This document shows, piece by piece, positions 1 through 5,669 of a DNA stretch of 14,712 nt. The stretch spans positions 1-14,712 of the forward strand of contig JAGWNV010000036.1 in assembly GCA_028872975.1 (NCBI GenBank). Reading direction: 5' to 3'. The position numbers and the translations under genes are program-made. Numbering within the stretch: position 1 is the first letter of the stretch; each line of letters starts with the position of its first letter. The notes beneath the pieces are model-generated. The model saw nothing but the letters and a program-made list of their open reading frames with translations, made no database searches and was not told the DNA's origin. This DNA comes from Acidobacteriota bacterium (lineage in GTDB: Bacteria > Actinomycetota > Acidimicrobiia > Acidimicrobiales > UBA8190).

Positions 1-298
1 CGCTCGGGAAGCGGAAGGCGGGATCGGCGGCGGTGGCACGGCGGACGACGAGGTCGAGCTCGGCCGGCATGCCCGACGGCCGGGGCGCCGGCCCGCTCGT
101 CGGGGGCCGGCCGGTGACCGCCTGGCACAGCGCCACGCCCCAGGCGTAGACGTCGGCGTCCTGGCCCGGGCGCCGGAGGGCGGCGGCGAAGGACCGGGCG
201 GCGTCGGCGGCGAGGGGCCCCGAGGCCATGTCCACGGCGGGCACACCCCGGTCCCCGGTCCGCTCCACCTTGTCACTGTCACGCGACAATTCGCCCAT
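1..298 (-). CDS. Protein kinase C-lobe-like fragment (partial, runs off left edge)
   Basis: Read on the minus strand, this frame gives a run DADVYAWGVALCQAVTGRPP followed by LDLVVRRATAADPAFRFPS. These match kinase subdomain IX (the DVxxxG motif of the F helix) and subdomain XI (the conserved Arg near the end of the C-lobe) of bacterial Ser/Thr kinases. The frame is closed by an in-frame TAG at 314-316, so at most about 104 codons lie in the window and only about 45 residues precede the F helix. The N-lobe, the HRD catalytic loop and the DFG motif cannot fit, and the plus-strand gene at 297 occupies the space upstream. It is therefore a truncated or degenerate kinase unless a frameshift is involved. 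The start is uncertain: ATG at 298, GTG at 268 or ATG at 229, none with a good Shine-Dalgarno sequence. The rest of the protein lies outside the window. Confidence 0.6.
   Translation of the reverse strand, partial: MGELSRDSDKVERTGDRGVPAVDMASGPLAADAARSFAAALRRPGQDADVYAWGVALCQAVTGRPPTSGPAPRPSGMPAELDLVVRRATAADPAFRFPS
270..289. promoter_or_regulatory. Small inverted/tandem repeat between divergent genes
   Basis: In an AT-richer patch between the two divergent starts, TTGTC (270-274) and GACAA (285-289) form 5-bp inverted arms, and TGTCAC is repeated in tandem (271-276 and 277-282). The hexamer GACAAT (285-290) ends 6 nt before the plus-strand ATG at 297, the right distance for a -10 element of a leaderless mRNA. 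No good -35 is seen. It may be an operator or promoter; this is a weak call. Confidence 0.3.
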
Positions 299-746
299 GT
301 CCACCACGTTCACCTACGAGCCCCATCCCCACGAGGCCGAACGCAGGCGCCGGGGGCCGGTCAAGACGAGCGACCAGCGCAAGCTCCACCACCCCAACCC
401 GTTCGTCCGGTTCAACGCCCGCTTCGGGCTGCGCATCACCGTCATCGTCGGCACCATGTGGTGCGCCTACGCCTTCGCCTCCATCGCCCTCATCAGCCTG
501 CCCTCGAACATCCACTCGACCCAGAACCTCATCTTGTGGATCTCGAGCAGCTTCCTCCAGTTGGTGCTCCTGCCCATCATCATCGTGGGGCAGAACATCC
601 AGGCGGCGACGGCGGACAAGCGCGCCGAGGAGACCTACCAGGACGCCGACGCCGTGCTGCACGAGGCGCGCCAGATCCAGAAGCACCTCATCGCCCAGGA
701 CGAGCAGATCGCCCAGATCCTCCGCCGGCTGGCGGCGGCCGGGTAG
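297..746 (+). CDS. Small DUF1003-like two-helix membrane protein
   Basis: A 149-residue protein of unknown function. A basic N-terminus with the block KLHHPNPFVRFNARFGL (residues 29-45) leads into two hydrophobic helices, about residues 46-68 and 77-99. The second helix ends in PIIIVGQNIQ, followed by a charged helical tail rich in Gln, Glu and Ala (about 103-149) that could form a coiled coil. The 'two helices, then GQN/SQN-Q, then a charged tail' arrangement resembles DUF1003 membrane proteins. I call it DUF1003-like rather than a certain member. The start at 297 is chosen because the conserved-looking protein begins there and the upstream AT-rich patch looks non-coding. There is no Shine-Dalgarno sequence, so a leaderless message is likely. 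Its TAG stop directly abuts the stop of the convergent gene at 747. Confidence 0.8.
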   Translation: MSTTFTYEPHPHEAERRRRGPVKTSDQRKLHHPNPFVRFNARFGLRITVIVGTMWCAYAFASIALISLPSNIHSTQNLILWISSSFLQLVLLPIIIVGQNIQAATADKRAEETYQDADAVLHEARQIQKHLIAQDEQIAQILRRLAAAG

Positions 747-755
747 TCAGCCGGC
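738..755. terminator. Palindrome around the abutting stop codons of a convergent pair
   Basis: GCCGG (738-742) and CCGGC (751-755) form a 5-bp stem with an 8-nt loop. The loop contains TAG (744-746, plus gene) directly followed by TCA (747-749, the minus gene's TGA). There is no T-tract. It could act as a weak bidirectional terminator, but a 5-bp GC stem is common at this base composition. Confidence 0.25.
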
Positions 756-1301
756 GCCGGGCAGGACGACGTCGACGGCGGCGCCGAGCGCCTCGAGGTC
801 GATCCGGGTGTTGTCCTCGGCGTAGCGCAGGCCCTGGACGTTGAAGAGGCGGACGGCGTCGGCCTCGGCGGGGAACGGCCCCCAGTGCCAGGTGCCCCGC
901 TCGAGGACGAAGGCGTCGAGCGGCTCGAGCAGGAAGGCCCGGATCTCCCCGGCGTCTCCGGCGTCGTCGAAGGTGACCTGGCGGGGCGCCACTGCCACCA
1001 CCGCCGGCACGTCGAGGACCAAGAGCACCTGGGTGTGGGTGTCGTGGCGGTACATCTCCGGGCAGTGCAGGACGCCGCCGGCCCGGACGATCTCCGCCGC
1101 GCCGTGGCCGATGACGTTCACGTGGGGGTCCTCCCACACGAAGGCCAGCCGGTGGGCGCCGTCGGCGGGGTCGGTGTCGTCGACCGGCAGCCACCCGAAC
1201 GGTGCCCACCCATCGGCGGTGAGCGGCGTCGCCTTCACCCGGCGCCCCGCCGGGGCGCCCTGCGCCGGTGTGGTGCCGGTCCCAGGTGCGGCGTCCCCCA
1301 T
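747..1301 (-). CDS. Ureidoglycolate lyase (AllA)-like protein
   Basis: A 184-residue protein of the AllA family. Members release urea from ureidoglycolate to give glyoxylate in purine/allantoin breakdown. Blocks that line up with my memory of E. coli AllA are HTQVLLVLDVPAVVAVAP (about 88-106), EIRAFLLEPLDAFVLERGTW (about 119-138) with the following HWGPFP, and a C-terminal segment containing AEDNTRIDLE. The typical WHHPL near the active site reads WHWGPF here, so the exact substrate is not certain. The start at 1301 is supported by AGGAGG (complement of 1310-1315), 8 nt upstream. A later GTG (Val22, just before KATPLTADGW) is a possible shorter start. It is transcribed away from the cupin gene and shares a 76-nt gap with it. 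Cytosolic; no allantoinase or other ureide gene lies in the window. Confidence 0.8.
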   Translation of the reverse strand: MGDAAPGTGTTPAQGAPAGRRVKATPLTADGWAPFGWLPVDDTDPADGAHRLAFVWEDPHVNVIGHGAAEIVRAGGVLHCPEMYRHDTHTQVLLVLDVPAVVAVAPRQVTFDDAGDAGEIRAFLLEPLDAFVLERGTWHWGPFPAEADAVRLFNVQGLRYAEDNTRIDLEALGAAVDVVLPGAG

Positions 1302-1377
1302 CCTCCACGCCTCCTGTGATCTACGCTGCTGCGGCGAGCAGGACGCTCAGTGTACGGGGCCACGAGGGGGGACGACG
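1302..1377. promoter_or_regulatory. Divergent intergenic region between AllA-like and cupin genes
   Basis: This 76-nt gap must hold the promoters of both divergent genes. It contains the Shine-Dalgarno sequences of each: the complement of 1310-1315 for the AllA-like gene and GAGGGGGG at 1364-1371 for the cupin. TACGCT (1322-1327) fits TANNNT, but I find no convincing -35. CTGCT and AGCAG form a small inverted repeat around 1328-1343. No operator can be named. Confidence 0.3.
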
Positions 1378-1761
1378 ATGGACGTGCGGAGCATCGAGGA
1401 CGTGGCGCCGGTCGTCGAGCACAACGGGACGGTGCCGGTCTGGTGGCTGGTGAGGTCCCAGGAGATGAAGGAGATCACCGACGGCGGGTTCCTCGAGCTC
1501 GTGAACGAGTTCGAGGTGGCCGGGGGCGGCTACGTCGACCCCCACACGCACCCCACCCACGAGTTCTATTACGTGCTGAACGGCCGGGGCGTCATGACGA
1601 TCGGCGACGAGGAGCGCGAGATCGGCCAGGGCGACCTCGTGCACATCCCGCCCGACATGGTCCACAGCCTGCGGCCCGTCTCGGACCACGCCCCCATCCA
1701 CTGCTTCTGCTTCGCCGTCGGCGTCCCCGGCGCCGGGCCCATCAACTACACGACCCACTGA
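1378..1761 (+). CDS. Single-domain cupin protein
   Basis: A 127-residue, one-domain cupin (Cupin_2 type). Motif 1 is visible as PHTHPTHEFYYVLNGRG (about 55-71), giving metal ligands His56, His58 and Glu62, with a further His61. Motif 2 is GQGDLVHIPPDMVHSLRP (about 83-100), giving His96. These four residues are the usual metal-binding set of active cupins, so a metal-dependent enzyme or a sugar/acid-sensing protein is possible. The start is supported by GAGGGGGG 6 nt upstream of the ATG. The stop is only 3 nt before the GTG of the D-2-hydroxyacid dehydrogenase, so the two are almost certainly co-translated. A role in the same pathway (ureide, 2-oxo or hydroxy acid) is inferred from neighbours. 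It is too short for the two-domain ureidoglycine aminohydrolase. Confidence 0.85.
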   Translation: MDVRSIEDVAPVVEHNGTVPVWWLVRSQEMKEITDGGFLELVNEFEVAGGGYVDPHTHPTHEFYYVLNGRGVMTIGDEEREIGQGDLVHIPPDMVHSLRPVSDHAPIHCFCFAVGVPGAGPINYTTH

Positions 1762-1764
1762 GGC

Positions 1765-2724
1765 GTGGCCGAGGTCCTCGTCACCCGCCGGCTCCCCGAC
1801 GGCGGGACCGAGCCCCTCCTGGCCGCCGGCCACCACGTGCTCGGGGGCGTGCGGGAGCTCCCCTGGGCGCACGACGAGCTGGCTGCCGCCGTGCCCGACG
1901 TCGACGGCCTCGTGTGCCTCCTCGACGAGCAGGTGGACGAGGGCGTGCTCGAGCGGGGGGCGGCCGGGCGGCTCAAGGTCGTCGCCAACGTCGCCGTCGG
2001 CTACGACAACATCGACGTGACGGCAGCGGCGCGCCTCGGGATCGTGGTCTGCAACACGCCCGGGGTGCTCGACGAGGCCACCGCCGACGTGGCCTTCCTC
2101 CTCGTCCTCGCCGCCGCCCGGGTCGCCTCGGACGCCGAGCGGGAGCTGCGGGCGGGGCGGTTCACCGGGTGGGGCATCGACAAGTACCTGGGCCGCGACG
2201 TGGCCGGGGCCGTGCTCGGGATCGTCGGCTACGGGCGCATCGGCCGGGCCGTGGCCACCCGGGGGGCGGGGTTCGGCATGACGGTCCTGCACCACTCCCG
2301 GACGCCGACGGGGGAGCCCGGCTACGTGGCCGGCCTCGACGACCTGCTGGAGCGGACCGACATCGTGAGCCTCCACGTGCCGCTCACCGACGCCACCCGC
2401 CACCTCATCGGGCCGCGGGAGCTCGAGCGGATGGGCCCCGGCTCGGTGCTCGTGAACACGGCCCGGGGGCCCGTGGTCGACGAGGAGGCGCTGGCCGCCG
2501 CCCTCGAGTCGGGCACGATCTTCGCCGCCGGGCTCGACGTCTACGAGCGCGAACCCGCCGTTCACCCCCGGCTCCTGGCGGCGCCTCGGACGGTGCTGCT
2601 CCCCCACATCGGCAGCGCCACCTTCACCACCCGGCGCACCATGGCCAGGCTCGCCTGCCGCCAGGTCTGCGACGTCCTGGCCGGCGTCGCCCCGCCGCAC
2701 CCGGTGCTGCCCGCCGTCCCCTGA
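1765..2724 (+). CDS. D-2-hydroxyacid dehydrogenase (glyoxylate/hydroxypyruvate reductase type)
   Basis: A 319-residue NAD(P)-dependent D-isomer-specific 2-hydroxyacid dehydrogenase, which reduces 2-oxo acids such as glyoxylate or hydroxypyruvate, or works in reverse. The dinucleotide-binding motif GIVGYGRIG lies at 152-160. The catalytic triad is in place: Arg234 in NTARG, Glu263 in YEREP and His281 in PHIGSAT. VGYDNIDV (78-85) is the usual N-terminal domain hallmark, and the length is normal for the family. The start is a GTG 3 nt after the cupin stop, with only TGAGG overlapping that stop as a ribosome signal, which suggests translational coupling. Next to an AllA-like gene, glyoxylate is a reasonable substrate, but phosphoglycerate dehydrogenase-like or other 2-oxo acid activity cannot be excluded. 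Confidence 0.92.
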   Translation: MAEVLVTRRLPDGGTEPLLAAGHHVLGGVRELPWAHDELAAAVPDVDGLVCLLDEQVDEGVLERGAAGRLKVVANVAVGYDNIDVTAAARLGIVVCNTPGVLDEATADVAFLLVLAAARVASDAERELRAGRFTGWGIDKYLGRDVAGAVLGIVGYGRIGRAVATRGAGFGMTVLHHSRTPTGEPGYVAGLDDLLERTDIVSLHVPLTDATRHLIGPRELERMGPGSVLVNTARGPVVDEEALAAALESGTIFAAGLDVYEREPAVHPRLLAAPRTVLLPHIGSATFTTRRTMARLACRQVCDVLAGVAPPHPVLPAVP

Positions 2725-2765
2725 TCCCGGCGGGGGCGGGCGACGGGATGGAAAGCTGAGAGACG

Positions 2766-3212
2766 ATGGGAGCGATCGTCCTCGGCGTCGTGGCCGGCGT
2801 CGTCGTGCTGGTGGCCGGGAGCACGCTCTGGCAGCGGCGCGTCGACCGCATCCGGCGCGTGCGCGAGTTCCGTCACGACGCCTCGCGGCTCGTCGTCGCC
2901 GTCGAGTCGCTCGGGCCGGGCATCGTCGGCACGTCGGGAGCGCTTCGCGACGAGACGTGGGCGGCGAACGTCATCCAGGCCGGCGTGCTGATCGACCGCC
3001 TCAGCGGTGCCGCCAAGGAGCTCCCCGAGGACAAGCGCACCCTCGTGACGGGCGTGCTCGAGGACCTGCACGCCCGATGGACGGCAGCGGTCCCCGACGT
3101 CATGCACCACGGCGCCGCCATGGCCGAAGGGGCCTTCGCGATGATCTGCGCCGATGCGTCGAGGCTCGCCGAGGCGTTCGGGGCGACGGGCGGCGCCGGG
3201 CCGTCTCCCTAG
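2766..3212 (+). CDS. Hypothetical membrane-anchored protein
   Basis: A 148-residue protein I do not recognise. It has one N-terminal transmembrane segment (about residues 3-20, VLGVVAGVVVLVAG) followed by a basic stretch QRRVDRIRRVREFR, so it should be a signal-anchor protein with its bulk in the cytosol. The remainder looks helical, with no catalytic motif that I can see. It begins 41 nt after the dehydrogenase stop and may be read with it. The ribosome signal is weak (GAGAG a few bases before the ATG). Strong third-position GC supports coding. Its TAG stop overlaps the stop of the convergent RraA-like gene within a CTAG. Confidence 0.65.
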   Translation: MGAIVLGVVAGVVVLVAGSTLWQRRVDRIRRVREFRHDASRLVVAVESLGPGIVGTSGALRDETWAANVIQAGVLIDRLSGAAKELPEDKRTLVTGVLEDLHARWTAAVPDVMHHGAAMAEGAFAMICADASRLAEAFGATGGAGPSP

Positions 3213-3214
3213 GG
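3207..3214. terminator. CCCTAGGG palindrome formed by two overlapping stop codons
   Basis: The plus-strand TAG (3210-3212) and the minus-strand stop (3209-3211) overlap as CTAG at the centre of the perfect palindrome CCCTAGGG. There is no spacer for a hairpin loop, so this is the point where two convergent genes share bases rather than a proven terminator. Confidence 0.3.
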
Positions 3215-3856
3215 GGCCAGGCCCCGGGCCGCCGGCCCCTGCACGGGCCCGGGGTCGAGGCCGAGCAGCTCCACGGTGGTGGCGCTCCGGCGGAGGGCGC
3301 CGAAGAGGCCCTCCTCCTTCTCGGCCCGGGCCTCGGCCCTCCCGATGACGTCGCCGAGCGAGCCGGCGGCGACGACGACGACGCCGTCTGCGTCTCCCAC
3401 CACCCAGTCCCCGGCCTCGACCCGGACGCCGGCGACGTCGGTGCCGATCCCCGCCGTCCCGGCCGCCACCTTGGAGGCGCCGCGCAGCGCCACGGTGGCG
3501 GCGAAGACCGGGAAGCCGTGGGCCTCGAGGGCGGCGGTGTCGCGCACGCCGCCGTCGATCACGAGGCCGGCCAGCCCCCGGGCCTCGGCGGCGGTGGTGA
3601 GGACCTCGCCCCAGTAGCCGCGCTCGGCCACGTCGCCCACGTCCACCACGAGGGCGCTCCCCGCCGGGGCCAGGGTCACGGCCACGTGCACGGCGAGGTT
3701 GTCGCCGGGCGTGCAGCGCACCGGGAACGCCGGGGCGGCCAGCCGCGCCCCGCCCCACACCGCCCGGATCCTGGGCGGGAGGGGCTCGCCGCCGGACTCG
3801 CCCAGGGTGGCCGAGCCGAGCCCGAGCAAGGTGCGCGCCGTCGCCTCCGTCGTCAC
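3209..3856 (-). CDS. RraA-family aldolase/decarboxylase-like protein
   Basis: A 215-residue member of the RraA / HMG-aldolase family. Enzymes of this fold cleave 4-hydroxy-4-methyl-2-oxoglutarate or decarboxylate oxaloacetate with a divalent metal; others (E. coli RraA) are regulators of RNase E. The hallmark region is GYWGEVLTTAAEARGLAGLV (80-99) followed by IDGGVRDTAAL (100-110), with Arg105 and Asp106 as the usual substrate- and metal-binding pair. FPVFA follows (115-119), as expected for the family. The start is a GTG at 3856 with AAGGGGG 7 nt upstream. It is divergent from the Gfo/Idh/MocA gene across a 119-nt gap. Beside 2-oxo acid genes an aldolase or decarboxylase role is more likely than RNase control, but the substrate is unknown. 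Confidence 0.85.
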   Translation of the reverse strand: MTTEATARTLLGLGSATLGESGGEPLPPRIRAVWGGARLAAPAFPVRCTPGDNLAVHVAVTLAPAGSALVVDVGDVAERGYWGEVLTTAAEARGLAGLVIDGGVRDTAALEAHGFPVFAATVALRGASKVAAGTAGIGTDVAGVRVEAGDWVVGDADGVVVVAAGSLGDVIGRAEARAEKEEGLFGALRRSATTVELLGLDPGPVQGPAARGLAP

Positions 3857-3975
3857 CGTGTGCCCCCTTCGCCTCGACGTCGCCGGGATGCTAACCGCCG
3901 GCTGCCCGCCTTCGGCCGGCCGGGATTACCATGCGGTGCCGGTTGCATCGGTCGCGAGCGGGGGGGGACGGCCAC
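3857..3975. promoter_or_regulatory. Divergent promoter region between RraA-like and Gfo/Idh/MocA genes
   Basis: In this 119-nt gap, two -10-like hexamers point outwards: TAGCAT on the minus strand (complement of 3888-3893) and TACCAT on the plus strand (3927-3932). Between them lies an inverted repeat, GCCGGC at 3897-3902 and again at 3915-3920. No -35 element is evident. The arrangement would suit a shared control site, but each part is short and could be chance. Confidence 0.3.
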
Positions 3976-5163
3976 ATGGAGAAGGTGCGCCTCGGCATCG
4001 TCGGGGTCGGGAACATCAGCCAGCTGAACGTCCCCGGCTATCTCGAGCACCCGGGCTGCGACGTCGTCGCCCTGTGCGACGCCAAGGTGGAGCGGGCCAG
4101 GGAGCTGGCCAAGACCTGGGGGGTCCCCAAGGTCTACGGGAGCCTCGACGACCTCCTCGCCGACGACGGGATCGATGCCGTGGAGATCCTCACGCCCACC
4201 TTCCTCCACGCCGAGCACGTCGTGGCCGCCGCCCGGGCCGGCAAGCACGTCTCGTGCCAGAAGCCCATCGCCAACTCGGTGGAGGAGGCCCGGCGCATGG
4301 TCCGGGCCTGCGCCGATGCCGGGGTCACCTTCCGGGTCACCGAGAACTGCTGCTACTACCCGCCCCTGGAGCGGGCCCGCCAGCTCGTGGCCGACGGCGC
4401 CATCGGCACCCCCACCGTCATCCGGGTGAAGACGGTGGTGGGGCACACCGAGTCCGAGTTCCAGGCCTCGGTGGACCCCGAGGGCTACATCTGGCGCTTC
4501 GACGAGCGCAGCCCCGGTGGCCACCTCTTCGACGACGTCATGCACAAGTACGCCATGGCCATGTGGCTGGTGGGGGAGGACGTCACGAGCGTGCAGGCCG
4601 TGGTGCGCAAGGGCCGGCTCTTCTTCGAGGCGCCCATGGTGGCCCTCCTCGAGTACGCCCGCCACGACCTGCTCGGGATCATGGAGGTCGAGCACGCCCC
4701 GGGCATGTTCATCGAGAGCGACTGGTTCGGCGCCGATGAGTTCTTCGAGATCCAGGGCACCGACGGCTTCGTGTGGGTCACCAGGCTGTCGGGACGGCTG
4801 CACGACCTGCCGCCGCTCGTGCTGCGCAGTGGCAGGGAGACGAGGGTCGAGAGCGACCTCGACGACCGCTACGAGGTGAGCTTCGCCCGGGCCGCCGCCG
4901 GCTTCGTCGACGGGCTCCTGTCAGGCACCCAGCCCGACCTCTCCCCGACGGCCGCCCTCAAGACCCTGCAGCTGGCCTTCGCCGTCTACCTGGCCTCCAA
5001 CGAGCACCGGCCCGTCGACCCCCGGTCCATCGAGGGGGCGGTGTCCCCGCCGTGGTGGCCCAAGAAGCCCGCCGAGCTGATCGAGGACGTGATGGCCCTC
5101 GGGTTGATGCCCGAGGAGATGCCGCCCGTCGACGAGGGGAGCCCGTTCGCCGGCCTCACTTAG
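3976..5163 (+). CDS. Gfo/Idh/MocA-family oxidoreductase
   Basis: A 395-residue NAD(P)-dependent oxidoreductase of the family that includes glucose-fructose oxidoreductase and myo-inositol dehydrogenase. The N-terminal Rossmann motif is GIVGVGNIS (7-15). The family's catalytic Lys motif EKP reads QKP here (Gln95-Lys96-Pro97). The substrate-side motif GGHLFDDVMHKY (181-192) supplies Asp186 and His190. VTENCCYYPPLERARQLV and GAIGTPTVIRVKT (about 141-153) are typical of the join between the two domains. The ATG at 3976 sits behind a run of Gs ending at 3967. No sugar kinase or transporter neighbours define the substrate; a polyol or sugar acid is likely from the family alone. Its TAG stop lies inside the left arm of the MarR operator. 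Confidence 0.9.
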   Translation: MEKVRLGIVGVGNISQLNVPGYLEHPGCDVVALCDAKVERARELAKTWGVPKVYGSLDDLLADDGIDAVEILTPTFLHAEHVVAAARAGKHVSCQKPIANSVEEARRMVRACADAGVTFRVTENCCYYPPLERARQLVADGAIGTPTVIRVKTVVGHTESEFQASVDPEGYIWRFDERSPGGHLFDDVMHKYAMAMWLVGEDVTSVQAVVRKGRLFFEAPMVALLEYARHDLLGIMEVEHAPGMFIESDWFGADEFFEIQGTDGFVWVTRLSGRLHDLPPLVLRSGRETRVESDLDDRYEVSFARAAAGFVDGLLSGTQPDLSPTAALKTLQLAFAVYLASNEHRPVDPRSIEGAVSPPWWPKKPAELIEDVMALGLMPEEMPPVDEGSPFAGLT

Positions 5164-5184
5164 TTGCCTGTATCATGTAACTAA
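5160..5184. promoter_or_regulatory. MarR-type palindromic operator over the marR start
   Basis: TTAGTT (5160-5165) and AACTAA (5179-5184) are perfect inverted arms of a 25-bp site. Inside it, further symmetric positions (C/G, TG/CA) match around a TAT centre. This is the size and form of MarR-family operators, and it is an AT-rich island in a GC-rich region. It covers the Gfo/Idh/MocA stop and the A of the marR ATG. TATCAT (5171-5176) within it is a plausible -10 element that would start transcription at or next to the ATG, giving a leaderless mRNA that the bound repressor would block. Confidence 0.7.
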
Positions 5185-5669
5185 TGGCCGGCCGGACCGC
5201 CACCCGCCCCTCCGGGCACACCACCGAGGAGATCGCCTCGGCGCTCGTGTCGGTGGCCCGCGCCATGACCCAGGTCCGGGTGCACGAGACCCTGTGCCGC
5301 CAGGCCGGGGTGGACGTCGACCGCCTGGGGGCGGCCGTGCTCTTCAAGCTCGTCTCCGAGGGGGGCGAGGTGCGGGTCACCGAGCTCGCCTACCGGCTCG
5401 CCATCGACGCCCCGGCGGTGACGAGGAAGGTGCAGCAGCTCGAGCGGGCCGGGCTGGTCCGGCGCCAGGGCGACCCCGCCGACGCCCGGGCCAGCCTCCT
5501 CGACGTGACCGCCGCCGGGCGGCGCACCATCGAGCGCCTGCAGCGGGCCCAGGCCGAATGGATGGGCGAGCGCCTGGCCGGCTGGTCCGCCGCCGACCGG
5601 GCCGAGCTGGCGCGGCTGCTGCAACAGCTGGCCGCCACCATCGCCGTGCCGGCCGAGGGGCGCCCGTGA
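5184..5669 (+). CDS. MarR-family transcriptional regulator
   Basis: A 161-residue winged helix-turn-helix repressor. The DNA-binding part runs from about residue 62 to 112: VRVTELAYRLAIDAPAVTRK is the helix-turn-helix, QQLERAGLVRR follows, and DPADARASLLDVTAAG is the wing with the usual Asp and Arg. Long helices on either side would make the dimer. One Cys (Cys38) is present in the N-terminal helix. The ATG has no Shine-Dalgarno sequence, and a palindromic operator covers its start, so it probably represses itself and the transporter gene that overlaps it by 4 nt (GTGA). Proteins of this kind usually release DNA when they bind the drug or phenolic compound exported by the partner pump; the ligand cannot be told from sequence. 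Confidence 0.92.
   Translation: MAGRTATRPSGHTTEEIASALVSVARAMTQVRVHETLCRQAGVDVDRLGAAVLFKLVSEGGEVRVTELAYRLAIDAPAVTRKVQQLERAGLVRRQGDPADARASLLDVTAAGRRTIERLQRAQAEWMGERLAGWSAADRAELARLLQQLAATIAVPAEGRP

Noticed and set aside
228..296. Extension of the DUF1003-like gene to ATG 228
   Set aside because: The extra 23 residues read across the AT-rich divergent patch and the kinase fragment coding region; the protein's conserved-looking part starts at 297.
1321..2700. 459-codon minus-strand open frame
   Set aside because: Antisense to the cupin and dehydrogenase genes, low-complexity His/Pro/Gly/Asp-rich product, no domain recognised.
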